Shown here: positions 20,423-28,811 of the stretch, in pieces
Layout of the letters: every line of letters begins with the position of its first letter
Numbering within the stretch: the stretch's first letter is position 1
NCBI RefSeq assembly: GCF_022271405.1
Contig: NZ_JAJNAL010000002.1
Coordinates: 248,001-312,000 of the forward strand
Direction of reading: 5' to 3'
DNA from: Rhodopseudomonas infernalis
GTDB lineage: Bacteria > Pseudomonadota > Alphaproteobacteria > Rhizobiales > Xanthobacteraceae
DNA: 64,000 nucleotides
Notes under the pieces: model-generated
Told to the model about the DNA's origin: nothing
The model's database searches: none
The model's input: the letters and a program-made list of their open reading frames with translations, nothing else
Program-made: the position numbers and the translations under genes

Positions 20423-21151
20423 ATGGCCGCAAGAGCCGAAACGACTGATGTTCAAGCCCTGATCTTCGACGTGTTCGGCACCGTGGTCGACTGGCGCAGC
20501 AGCCTGATCGAGGACTTCACCACCTGGTCGAAGACGCGCGGTATCAGCGGCGATTGGACCGGGCTGGTCGACGCCTGGCGGCAGGCTTACGTGCCGTCGA
20601 TGGACGAAGTGCGCAAGAACCCGTCGCGCGGCTTTATCAAGCTCGATGATCTGCACCGCCGCTCGCTGGAGCAACTCGCGCCGCAGTTTGGTTTGACGGG
20701 CCTCAGCGACGAAGAGTTGAATTACATCACCACAGGCTGGCATCGCCTGAAGCCGTGGCCGGACGTGATCTCCGGACTGACGCGGCTGAAGTCGAAGTTC
20801 ATTATCAGCCCGTTGTCGAACGGCAATGTCGGCCTGCTGACGCGGATGGCGAAGAACGGCGGGCTGCCGTGGGATCTGATCCTTGGCGGCGACGTGTTCG
20901 GGCACTACAAGCCCGATCCCGAAACCTATCTGGGCGCCGCAAAGCTGCTCAACCTGCCGCCCGAGCAGGTGATGATGGTCGCCGCCCACAACAATGATCT
21001 CGCCGCCGCGCAAAAGCTCGGGCTCAAGACTGCGTTCATTCCGCGTCCGACCGAGTACGGGCCGCTGCAGAAGCTCGACTTCGAGGCGACCGGCGACTGG
21101 ACCGTGGTGGCGAACGATCTCAACGGAGTGGCCGACGCGCTGGGCTGCTGA
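20423..21151 (+). CDS. Haloacid dehalogenase type II (HAD superfamily)
   Basis: 242 residues. HAD motif I is IFDVFGTVVDWRSSL, in which the first aspartate is the nucleophile and the second D of classical phosphatases is replaced by G-T, as in (S)-2-haloacid dehalogenases. Motif II is ISPLSNGNVGLL, motif III is HYKPDPETYLGAAKLL and motif IV is VAAHNNDLAAAQ. This pattern fits type II 2-haloacid dehalogenase, which converts L-2-haloacids to D-2-hydroxyacids through an aspartyl ester. AAGGGAGAG precedes the ATG. Genuine halide-releasing activity is not proven by sequence. Confidence 0.9.
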   Translation: MAARAETTDVQALIFDVFGTVVDWRSSLIEDFTTWSKTRGISGDWTGLVDAWRQAYVPSMDEVRKNPSRGFIKLDDLHRRSLEQLAPQFGLTGLSDEELNYITTGWHRLKPWPDVISGLTRLKSKFIISPLSNGNVGLLTRMAKNGGLPWDLILGGDVFGHYKPDPETYLGAAKLLNLPPEQVMMVAAHNNDLAAAQKLGLKTAFIPRPTEYGPLQKLDFEATGDWTVVANDLNGVADALGC

Positions 21152-21178
21152 ACTCTTCGGCGACGTCCACGAGGACGG

Positions 21179-21291
21179 CGTCATCCTGAGGCGCCGCCGC
21201 GCAGCGCGGCCTCGAAGGATGGGTCGCTGAAGCGGTGCCCGCCGCCGCATCCTTCGAGGCTCGCCCTGCGGGCGAGCGCCTCAGGATGACG
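21179..21291. repeat. Palindromic repeat, family C copy 1
   Basis: The arms CGTCATCCTGAGGCGC and GCGCCTCAGGATGACG close the element, with CCTCGAAGGATG / CATCCTTCGAGG as the inner pair. A second copy lies at 39306-39439. This family is very common in Bradyrhizobium-like genomes between genes. It fills most of the gap between the dehalogenase and recJ. Confidence 0.87.
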
Positions 21292-21356
21292 GCTCAGTGC
21301 AGCTGCATTCCGGCACAGTTTGCCTGTTGCTCAACTCGTGCTTATCTGCGCTGACC

Positions 21357-23198
21357 ATGACGCTTCCTGCATCCGCATTGCCGCCTGAACCGGTGTCGGC
21401 GTTTCTCGGCGTGACCCGGTCCGCGACCGGCAAGCTGTGGCGTGACCGGCTGGATGCGCGCGGCACGGCGCGGGCGCAGGCGATCGCGCAGCGCTATCAG
21501 TTGCCCGAGATGCTGGCGCGGGTGCTGGCCGGACGCGGCGTCGAGATCGACGCGGTGTCCGATTTCCTCGATCCCACCATCCGCAAGCTGATGCCGGACC
21601 CGGCGACGGTGACGCAGATGGAGGCTGGCGCGAAACGAATCGCCGACGCCGCGTCGCGCGGCGAGAAGGTGGCGATCTTCGGCGACTACGACGTCGATGG
21701 CGCGACCTCGTCGGCGTTGCTCGCCTGGCATCTGCGGCATTGCGGGCTCGACCCGCTGATCCACATTCCCGACCGCATTTTTGAAGGCTACGGGCCGAAC
21801 GTCGACGCCATTCGCGGGCTCGCGGACAAGGGCGCGACGCTGCTGGTCACGGTCGATTGCGGCACCACCAGCCTCGAGCCGCTGGCCGAAGCGCGGCGGC
21901 TCGGCATGAGCGTGGTGGTGATCGATCATCACCAGACTGCCGACGAACTGCCCGAGGTCGAGGCGCTGATCAACCCGAACCGGCCCGACGACCTGTCCGG
22001 TCTCGGCCATCTCGCCGCCGTGGGCCTGGTGATGATGACGCTGGTCGCGGTCAATCGCGAGTTGCGGCATCGCGGTTTCTGGAGCGTCGAGAGGCCGGAG
22101 CCGAACCTCCTCGACATGCTGCATCACGTCGCGCTCGGCACCGTCGCCGACGTCGCGCCGCTGATCGGGCTAAACCGCGCGTTCGTCGCCAAGGGACTGA
22201 TCGCGCTGCGCCGGCGCGACCATGTCGGTCACACAGCGCTGATGGACGTGGCACGGCTCAACGGCCCGCCGGACGTTTTCCATCTGGGTTTCATGCTCGG
22301 TCCGCGGATCAACGCCGGCGGCCGGATCGGCCGCGCCGATCTCGGCGTGCGGCTGCTGCTCGAGGGAGACGTGTCGGAAGCGGCGCGGATCGCCGCCGAA
22401 CTCGACCGCCTCAACACCGAGCGCCGGGTCATCGAACAACAGGCCGAAGCGCAGGCGGAGGCCGAGGCGATCGCGTCGCTCGGCCTCGAGGATAAAGGCG
22501 CCGTGATCGTCACCGCGTCGGAAGGCTGGCATCCCGGCGTGGTCGGGCTGGTCGCGTCGCGGCTGAAAGAGAAGTTCGGTCGGCCGGCGTTCGCCATCGC
22601 GCTGGAGCCAGGCGGCATCGGCACCGGCTCCGGCCGCTCGATCGGCGGCGTCGATCTTGGCCGCGCGGTGCGGCAGGCGGTGAACGAGGGCATCCTGATG
22701 AAGGGCGGCGGCCACGCGATGGCGGCCGGCGTCACGCTGCGCAAGGAAAGGCTCGCCGAATTCCGCGGCTGGCTGGAAAACGCGCTCGCCGCCGATGTCG
22801 CCAAATCGCGCCACGTCAACGAACTGTCGATCGACGGCGCCGTGTCGGCGCGCGGCGTGACGCCGGAATTCGCCGCCACGCTCAACCGCGCCGGGCCGTT
22901 CGGCGCGGGCAATCCCGAGCCGGTCATCGCGCTGCCGGCGCATCAGCTGGTCTATGCCGACGAGGTCGGGCAGGCGCATCTCCGGCTGCGCTTCAAGTCC
23001 GGCGACGGCGCGATCGTCAACGGCATTGCGTTCCGCAGCGTCGGCCAGAAGCTCGGCCAGGCGCTGACCGAGAACCGCGGCCAGACTCTGCACGTCGCGG
23101 GCTGTCTCTCGGTCGATCGCTGGCAGGGCGCCGAGCGCGTGCAGTTTCGCGTCCTCGACGTCGCGGTGCCCGATCCCGGTCCGACGATGATCAGGTGA
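21357..23198 (+). CDS. recJ: Single-stranded-DNA-specific exonuclease RecJ
   Basis: 613 residues from ATG 21357; the longer frame starting at 21297 adds 20 residues overlapping the edge of the repeat region. RecJ degrades single-stranded DNA 5'-3' in recombination and mismatch repair. DHH-family metal motifs are visible: VAIFGDYDVDGATSSALL (motif I), VTVDCGTTSLE (motif II) and VVVIDHHQT (motif III, D-H-H). The DHHA1 domain shows GRSIGGVDLG and MKGGGHAMAAGVTL near residue 450. The C-terminal OB-like domain follows. A single-gene transcript is likely. Confidence 0.97.
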   Translation: MTLPASALPPEPVSAFLGVTRSATGKLWRDRLDARGTARAQAIAQRYQLPEMLARVLAGRGVEIDAVSDFLDPTIRKLMPDPATVTQMEAGAKRIADAASRGEKVAIFGDYDVDGATSSALLAWHLRHCGLDPLIHIPDRIFEGYGPNVDAIRGLADKGATLLVTVDCGTTSLEPLAEARRLGMSVVVIDHHQTADELPEVEALINPNRPDDLSGLGHLAAVGLVMMTLVAVNRELRHRGFWSVERPEPNLLDMLHHVALGTVADVAPLIGLNRAFVAKGLIALRRRDHVGHTALMDVARLNGPPDVFHLGFMLGPRINAGGRIGRADLGVRLLLEGDVSEAARIAAELDRLNTERRVIEQQAEAQAEAEAIASLGLEDKGAVIVTASEGWHPGVVGLVASRLKEKFGRPAFAIALEPGGIGTGSGRSIGGVDLGRAVRQAVNEGILMKGGGHAMAAGVTLRKERLAEFRGWLENALAADVAKSRHVNELSIDGAVSARGVTPEFAATLNRAGPFGAGNPEPVIALPAHQLVYADEVGQAHLRLRFKSGDGAIVNGIAFRSVGQKLGQALTENRGQTLHVAGCLSVDRWQGAERVQFRVLDVAVPDPGPTMIR

Positions 23199-23264
23199 GT
23201 TGTCGGCCTGAATCGTGATCGGCGAGATACTCCAAGATCGTTCAATAAAACCGTGCCCCCATCG

Positions 23265-23289
23265 GTGATGTTCGTCGCAACAACATCAC
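23265..23289. promoter_or_regulatory. Dyad upstream of the UGSC-like gene
   Basis: GTGATGTT at 23265-23272 and AACATCAC at 23282-23289 are perfect inverted complements with a 9-base spacer. The dyad ends 13 bases before the chosen ATG at 23303, so it could be an operator or a hairpin close to the ribosome site GGGAG. The controlling protein is unknown. Confidence 0.35.
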
Positions 23290-23302
23290 GGTGGGAGTTT
23301 CG

Positions 23303-25006
23303 ATGTCCTCGTCCGGTTCATATCAAGCGCTGTGGCCTGGCGGGACACCGGCAGTCGAGCTGTTCTCTCCTGCGAGGCGGCCCACCGATCTGAACGGCCT
23401 GCGCTTCGCGTTCGTGTGGGACTACCTGTTCCGCGGCGACGAGATCTTTGCGATCCTGGAACGGACGCTGCGCGCAAAGTATCCCGACGCCGTGTTCTTC
23501 GGACACGACCTGTTCGGCAACACGCTCGGCGCCGACGATCACAAGGTCCTTGCCGAACTACCAGCCAAGCTGGCCCAACATCGGATCGACGTCGTCATTT
23601 CCGGCATCGGCTGCTGCGGCGCGTGCACGCCCGCCGTCGTGAGAGCGAGCGCTGTCATCGAGAAGGCCGGCATCCCGACCGCATCGCTGGTGTGCGAGGG
23701 TTTTGCCGGGCAGGCGCGCGCAGTCTCTCCCGGCCTCGGCTGTTCGTGGCTTCCCATCGTGGAAATGCCCGCTTACGTCGACAACCTGACCGATGACGAA
23801 CTCGACCACATGGTGGTGTCTCATACCACGGACGCCGTGGTCCGCAGCCTGACCGAGACCCCGTCGAAACTGGAGGCCGTTGTCGGCATGTGCGGGCCGG
23901 CGACGGTCGTCGCCACCGGCGATTTCGCGGCGATCAACGAGAAATTCAGCAACGAAGGCTGGTCCGACGGCCTGCCGATCGTGCCACCGACCAGACAGCT
24001 GGTCGAAGAATTCATGCGGTTCACGCCCGAGCCACCGGAGAAGCTGATCGGCTGTGTGCAGCCATCCGGCGCGGGGGTGACGCCGTGGAATGTGGCCGTG
24101 AACGGAGCCATGGCTGGCTGTGCACCGGCCTACATGCCGATCCTGATGGCGATCGCCGAAATCATCGTCGATCCCAACTACGGTGTCGAGCACAGCGGCG
24201 ACACCACGGGAGGCGATCCATTGATCATCCTGAGCGGTCCGATCGTCCGCTCGCTCGGGTTCAATTGCGGCGCAGGCGTGCTGCGTGAGGGAACGAGAGC
24301 CAACTCGACGGTAGGGCGTTTTCTGCGGCTGTTTCTTCGCAATGTCGTCGGGCTGCGCCCCGGCGGCGGCGACAAATGCACGTTCGGTCACTCCGCGCGG
24401 GCGGTGCTCGCCGAGTCCGGACAAGAGGTCGACAAACTCGGCTGGACGACGTTTGCGGAACGGCGCGGGTTCGCCAAGGACACCAATGTCGTCACCATCG
24501 GGCGCTTCACCGGCGACACCGTGGTGGGCTCCATCTATGGCCGCGATCCTGATGCGATCGTGATGTATCTGGCCGACGGCCTCGTTCGCCAGAATTCCTG
24601 GGAGCTGTGCTTCACCGCCGGCCTCGCGCCGGGCACACAGCGGCCGCTGTTGGCGATTAGTCCGATGGTCGCAAAAACTCTGGCCAAGGCCGGATGCGAT
24701 CTCGCGGATCTGCAGCAAAGGCTGTTTCGCCACGCGCGGCTTCCGGCGTCGAAATTCGAGACCTACATCGGAAGCTGGTCGAACACGGTGCCGGGTCGTC
24801 GTACCTTGCGGCAACTACATCGGGACGGGCTCGCCTCCGTGCAATTTGCGGAAAGCGACGACCCCGGCCGCCTCGTTCCGATCGTCGAACGGGCCGAGGA
24901 CATCCTGATCGTCGTCGCCGGCGATCCGTATCGGTCCAATGCGATGGCATTTGGTAGTAACGGGCTGCACGGCTTCCCGACCAGTCGGGAAATAACAACC
25001 GTCTGA
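23303..25006 (+). CDS. UGSC-like two-domain protein with Cys in the Sec position
   Basis: 567 residues from ATG 23303 with GGGAG upstream. The first ~200 residues contain VVISGIGCCGACTPAVVRAS (residues 98-117) then KAGIPTASLVCEGF, matching my memory of the UGSC (seleno)protein family, in which a U/C-G-S-C redox motif follows a G-I-G turn and precedes the A-x-x-x-E-x-x-G-I-P-T segment. Here the motif is C105-G-A-C108, with an additional C104. The second part begins at GWSDGLPIVPPT (219-230) and is rich in conserved-looking Cys and Gly (QPSGAGVTPW, NGAMAGCAPAYMP, SGDTTGGDPLIILSGPI). No signal peptide. The role is unknown; a thiol redox or dehalogenation-type reaction is possible. It may be linked with the AraC gene and binding protein downstream. 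Confidence 0.7.
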   Translation: MSSSGSYQALWPGGTPAVELFSPARRPTDLNGLRFAFVWDYLFRGDEIFAILERTLRAKYPDAVFFGHDLFGNTLGADDHKVLAELPAKLAQHRIDVVISGIGCCGACTPAVVRASAVIEKAGIPTASLVCEGFAGQARAVSPGLGCSWLPIVEMPAYVDNLTDDELDHMVVSHTTDAVVRSLTETPSKLEAVVGMCGPATVVATGDFAAINEKFSNEGWSDGLPIVPPTRQLVEEFMRFTPEPPEKLIGCVQPSGAGVTPWNVAVNGAMAGCAPAYMPILMAIAEIIVDPNYGVEHSGDTTGGDPLIILSGPIVRSLGFNCGAGVLREGTRANSTVGRFLRLFLRNVVGLRPGGGDKCTFGHSARAVLAESGQEVDKLGWTTFAERRGFAKDTNVVTIGRFTGDTVVGSIYGRDPDAIVMYLADGLVRQNSWELCFTAGLAPGTQRPLLAISPMVAKTLAKAGCDLADLQQRLFRHARLPASKFETYIGSWSNTVPGRRTLRQLHRDGLASVQFAESDDPGRLVPIVERAEDILIVVAGDPYRSNAMAFGSNGLHGFPTSREITTV

Positions 25007-25038
25007 TCGGCCGCGCCGGTCGAGCGGCATTGCGAGGG

Positions 25039-25878
25039 TTACACCAACGTCCTCAGCACCGACGACGGATGCATCAGGTGGTCCTTCCTGAAGCGTCCCG
25101 GCGTCATGCCCGTCAGCCGCTTGAATGCGCGCGTCATGTGAGCCTGATCGGCAAACCCGGTCGCGAGGGCTGCATCGGCGACGGCTTCTCCCTTCGACAG
25201 CAAGGCGAGGCTGTGCTGCAGTCGCCGCTGCAGATGCCAGGCGTGGGGAGAGATGCCGACGATCCGCGTGAAGCAGCGGACCAGAAGAAAGCGATCGACC
25301 CGAGCGACCGCGGCCAGATCGGCCAGCGTCACATTGCGATCAAGGTGCGCGGCGAGATAGGCCTTGCACGTTTCGACGGCGCGTAGTTCCGCCGTGCTGT
25401 GCGAGGCCGCCGGCGGAAGTCGGGTATGCCTCGCGAAGAAATTGTCGAGCAGATCGAACAGGGCTTGCTCCTGCTGAAGGTTCGAGCCCGTGTTCATGCT
25501 ACCGAGCAGGCAGCGAAACAGGTGCCCGGTTGTCTCGTCGGAGATCACCGTGTCGCAGAGAAAGCGGGCGCCGTCGGGACGATGCTGTTCGAGCACTTTC
25601 GATGGAATAGTGATGGTCGCGTAGCACCAGCCGCCTTCCGCCGCGGGCTCGGCCGAGTGTGCTTCGTCGGGAGGTACGGCGACGATTTTGCCGGCGTCCG
25701 CGCAATGATCCACGCCGCGATAGCGCAGGGCCTGCGCGCCATCGCTGAACAGCGATAGCATCAAGCCGTCGTGGCTGTGGCGTGGCAGCACGTGATTGCG
25801 AAATCTGCCGGCCACGAGTTCGACATCACCCAACTGGTGAAGCTTGAGCCCGCGCGGAACAGCGTCGTGTATGGCCAT
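25039..25878 (-). CDS. AraC family transcriptional regulator
   Basis: 279 residues. The N-terminal cupin-type sensor runs to about residue 150, with HSHDGLMLSLFSDG and VPPDEAHSAEP as typical ligand-pocket strands. The C-terminal double helix-turn-helix spans about residues 175-275: TLADLAAVARVDRFLLVRCF then the second helix pair DAALATGFADQAHMTRAFKR and the closing LTGMTPGRFRKD. It is divergent from the binding-protein gene at 26068 (190 bp between starts) and convergent with the UGSC-like gene. Control of the binding protein is the simplest reading. Confidence 0.93.
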   Translation of the reverse strand: MAIHDAVPRGLKLHQLGDVELVAGRFRNHVLPRHSHDGLMLSLFSDGAQALRYRGVDHCADAGKIVAVPPDEAHSAEPAAEGGWCYATITIPSKVLEQHRPDGARFLCDTVISDETTGHLFRCLLGSMNTGSNLQQEQALFDLLDNFFARHTRLPPAASHSTAELRAVETCKAYLAAHLDRNVTLADLAAVARVDRFLLVRCFTRIVGISPHAWHLQRRLQHSLALLSKGEAVADAALATGFADQAHMTRAFKRLTGMTPGRFRKDHLMHPSSVLRTLV

Positions 25879-26067
25879 GGCCTCAGCTTAGCCGGGCTGG
25901 ACCAGCAAACAAGGGCCTCGCGTCACGTCGGTGATAATCCAAGAACGTTCAAGCGTCCGGGCCGCTGCCGTGCATATGTCCGTCAGTTGCCGGCCGCTCG
26001 ATGCGCCGTTGCGCCGCCGGTTGCTACTTATGTGGGCGATGTGATCAATAACCGGACGGAGCTGACG

Positions 26068-27276
26068 ATGTCCCTGTCTTTCTCGCTGTTGCGGGCCGTG
26101 CTTCTGACGGCGTCCCTGGCGCTGACGACCACATGCCCGGCGGAGGAGGCGCCGCTCCGCATCGGCGTGCTCAACGATCAGTCGAGCAGCACGGCCGATG
26201 TCACCGGCTCCGGCTCGGTGGTCGCTGCGCGCCTGGCTATCGAAGACTTTGGTGACCGGGTTGCCGGCCGCCGCATCGAACTGATGTGGGCAGATCATCA
26301 GAACCGCAGCGACATTGCGGCGGGGATCGCGCGGCGTTGGATCGATGTCGATCAGGTCAGTGCCATCGTCGACGGCGGCACCTCGGCTGCGGCTCTGGCG
26401 ATTCAGGACATCGTTAGGGAAAAGCAGAAGGTCGCGATGTTCTCCGGGCCGGCGACGTCCGATCTCACCGGCAAAGCCTGTTCGCCGTTCGGCTTTCACT
26501 GGACGTACGACACCTACGCGCTCGCCAGCACAGTTCCCCGGGCGATGGCCAAGTCCGGCGCCGACACCTGGTTCTTCATCACCAGCAACTACGCATTCGG
26601 CCACGCCCTCGAACGCGATGCGACGGCCGCCATCAAGCGAGCCGGCGGAAAGGTGCTGGGTGGCGTCCGGCATCCGCTGGGGACGGCCGATTTCTCGTCG
26701 TTCCTTCTGCAGGCGCAAGCTTCGAAGGCGCAGATCATCGGCCTTGCAAATTCCGGCGACGACTCGCTCAACACGATCAAACAAGCTGGCGAGTTCGGCA
26801 TCGTCGAGGGCGGTCAAAGGATTGCCGGGCTGTTGCTGCTCATCAACACCGTCCACGGGCTCGGTCTCAAAGCCGCGCAAGGCATCATTATCGCGGAGGC
26901 GTTCTACTGGGATATGGACGATGCAACGCGCCGCTTCTCAGCACGGTTCGAAGCTCTCGCCAAGAAGAAGCCGAACATGATTCAGGCGGGCGTCTACAGT
27001 GCGGTGCTGCACTATCTGAAGTCGGTTCAGAAAGCAGGCTCGATCGATGGTCCCACCGTGTCGGATGTGATGCGGTCGCTGCCGGTCGACGATTTCATGA
27101 GCAAGAACGTCACGATCCGCGGCGATGGGCGCGTCATGCGCGACATGCACCTGTTTCAGGTGAAGACTCCCGCAGAGTCGAAGGCGCCGTGGGACTACTA
27201 CAAGTATCTGTCGACCGTGCGCGGCGAGGACGCCTTCAGGCCGGTGGCGGAAAGCGAGTGCGCGTTGCTCAAATGA
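26068..27276 (+). CDS. Lone ABC-type substrate-binding protein (branched-chain amino acid/amide class)
   Basis: 402 residues from ATG 26068. A signal peptide precedes A-E-E-A-P, then the fold begins LRIGVLNDQSSSTADVTGSG. This is the type I periplasmic binding fold (Peripla_BP_6), with binding segments YDTYALASTVPRAMAKSG and FFITSNYAFGHALERDA. No permease or ATPase gene is nearby, so it must use a transporter in trans or act in sensing. It is a close relative of 50448-51674: both keep SPWTYDT-like blocks, HPxGTADxxSFxLQAQASK and the C-terminal KAPWDYYK. A Cys in ACSPFGF and one near the C-terminus are shared. Regulated probably by the divergent AraC gene. Confidence 0.9.
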   Translation: MSLSFSLLRAVLLTASLALTTTCPAEEAPLRIGVLNDQSSSTADVTGSGSVVAARLAIEDFGDRVAGRRIELMWADHQNRSDIAAGIARRWIDVDQVSAIVDGGTSAAALAIQDIVREKQKVAMFSGPATSDLTGKACSPFGFHWTYDTYALASTVPRAMAKSGADTWFFITSNYAFGHALERDATAAIKRAGGKVLGGVRHPLGTADFSSFLLQAQASKAQIIGLANSGDDSLNTIKQAGEFGIVEGGQRIAGLLLLINTVHGLGLKAAQGIIIAEAFYWDMDDATRRFSARFEALAKKKPNMIQAGVYSAVLHYLKSVQKAGSIDGPTVSDVMRSLPVDDFMSKNVTIRGDGRVMRDMHLFQVKTPAESKAPWDYYKYLSTVRGEDAFRPVAESECALLK

Positions 27277-27300
27277 GCACGGCGCGGCAGACTTGCCGCT

Positions 27301-27645
27301 CTAAGTACAGATCTCGCCCTGCATCACCTTTTCGCGGAACAGCTCCACCGCCTTCGGGTTGAGCGCTCCTTCATCGGGCAGCACCAAAGCGAGGTCCGTT
27401 GGGGCCAGGAAGGCGAACTGGCGGCCCCATTCGTAGACCCAGGCCAGCCCGTCCTGAAACATCACCTCGTCGTCGTAGCGCGGCAGGCGGCCCGAGCGCG
27501 CCTCGGCGAAGCCGCGGCGGAACGCCGTGTTCCAGACGATCTCCTCGAGCGGAGCCTGAAAGGTTTCGGCCTGGGGGCGTACGTCGGTCACGGCACGATC
27601 CAGCGGCAAATCCGGCAATGGGGGCGGAGGCGGGGAGTATCCCAT
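27301..27645 (-). CDS. Conserved-type hypothetical protein
   Basis: 114 residues. It begins with a proline-rich segment (MGYSPPPPPLPDLPLD) and then a folded-looking, acidic/aromatic part: NTAFRRGFAEARSGRLPRYD, GLAWVYEWGRQFAFLAP. No signal peptide or membrane helix and no recognised domain. The TAG stop is at 27301-27303. It runs downstream of the FUSC gene on the same strand, 40 bp away, so it may belong to that transcript. Confidence 0.65.
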   Translation of the reverse strand: MGYSPPPPPLPDLPLDRAVTDVRPQAETFQAPLEEIVWNTAFRRGFAEARSGRLPRYDDEVMFQDGLAWVYEWGRQFAFLAPTDLALVLPDEGALNPKAVELFREKVMQGEICT

Positions 27646-27685
27646 GCCTCCGGCCGATCCGCATTCGGACTTTTGGCCGAGTGGC

Positions 27686-28801
27686 TCATGGCTGCGGCGG
27701 CGTGCGGCCGGGCAGCAGCGCCAGCGGCGTCAGCCGGCGGATCGCTGGGCGGACCGCGCGGCGAAAGCCGGGATTGTGCAGCAGGATGCCGCCGACCAAA
27801 CCGATGAAGCATCCGAGAACGGTGTCGATGAAGCGCGCCTCGATGATCGCGCCGGGGACTGCGTGGCCGAGCGATGCGGCGTCGGCGAGGAAGATGGTGA
27901 GCGGCGTGATGAAGATCACCGCGAAGCCGTAATGCCGGATCACGGCGGTCTCGATCACGAAGCTGAGCGTCATGATCGAGAGCGCGATGCTCCATTTCTC
28001 CAGCGGCAGCGACAGCAGCACGGCCGCGACACCAAGGCCGATCGCCGTGCCGAGGATGCGATGGAGCTGGCGATTCCAGATCGCGCGGATCGACAGGCCC
28101 TGGATCACAGCCAGGCAACTCACCGGCACCCAATACGGCCGGTCGAGCTGCAGCGCCTGCGCCAACGCGAGCGCGACACCGACGACGGCTCCGATGATCA
28201 CCGAGTCGAGCACGACGACATCGAAGTCGAACGGCTGCAGCGGCTCCACTGGCGTGGGAGTCCGGATGCGCAGTGCGATCAGCGAATACACGAATGCGAT
28301 CTGGGTCGCGAGCAGGCTGCCGAGTGCGAACAGCCCGGCCTTGAGCGGCAACTGCATCAGGTCGCTCGGCGTGTAGGCGGCGATCGACGCGGCCATCACG
28401 AAGAACAGGCTGCCCGGTGGGCCGACCCGATAATAGCGGCAGACCATCGTCACCAGGATAGCAATCAGCGTGATCGCCGGCACCAGCAGGAACGGCAGCA
28501 GATGCACGATCAGCCCGACGACGTAGCAGCCGAGAAAGCCGAACGCGCAGGCCATCATCGTCACCATGCGATGGTGCAACGGGGTGCGTGGCAGATATAG
28601 AAACGCCATGCCGCCGAGCGACGAGATCAGGCCGTAGTCGAGATGATCGAAATAGGCGCCGATCAGCATCGGCACGCCGGCCGCGAGGGCGACCGAGGCG
28701 GGCATCTGCCAAGGGCGGTCGCTGGGATTGATGGTAACCAGCGCGCGCCACTCTTCGTGCGCCAGTGACTTCAGCCGGTGCCATGTCCAGTGATGTCGCA
28801 T
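27686..28801 (-). CDS. FUSC family membrane protein (fusaric acid resistance-like)
   Basis: 371 residues from the ATG at 28801 (MRHHWTWHRLKSL). Two blocks of five to six hydrophobic helices are separated by a charged central segment (RTPTPVEPLQPFDF). Helices include AFGFLGCYVVGLIVHLLPFL, LTLIAILVTM and SWVPVSCLAVIQG-like segments with the QGLSIRAIWNRQLHRILGTA motif; this R-x-x-x-R-x-x-G-T-A loop is typical of FUSC/YccS proteins. They are inner-membrane proteins linked to aromatic acid efflux or envelope functions. The transglycosylase gene ends 10 bp upstream of this start on the same strand, so an operon is likely. Confidence 0.85.
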   Translation of the reverse strand: MRHHWTWHRLKSLAHEEWRALVTINPSDRPWQMPASVALAAGVPMLIGAYFDHLDYGLISSLGGMAFLYLPRTPLHHRMVTMMACAFGFLGCYVVGLIVHLLPFLLVPAITLIAILVTMVCRYYRVGPPGSLFFVMAASIAAYTPSDLMQLPLKAGLFALGSLLATQIAFVYSLIALRIRTPTPVEPLQPFDFDVVVLDSVIIGAVVGVALALAQALQLDRPYWVPVSCLAVIQGLSIRAIWNRQLHRILGTAIGLGVAAVLLSLPLEKWSIALSIMTLSFVIETAVIRHYGFAVIFITPLTIFLADAASLGHAVPGAIIEARFIDTVLGCFIGLVGGILLHNPGFRRAVRPAIRRLTPLALLPGRTPPQP

Positions 28802-28811
28802 CTTTGCTTGG

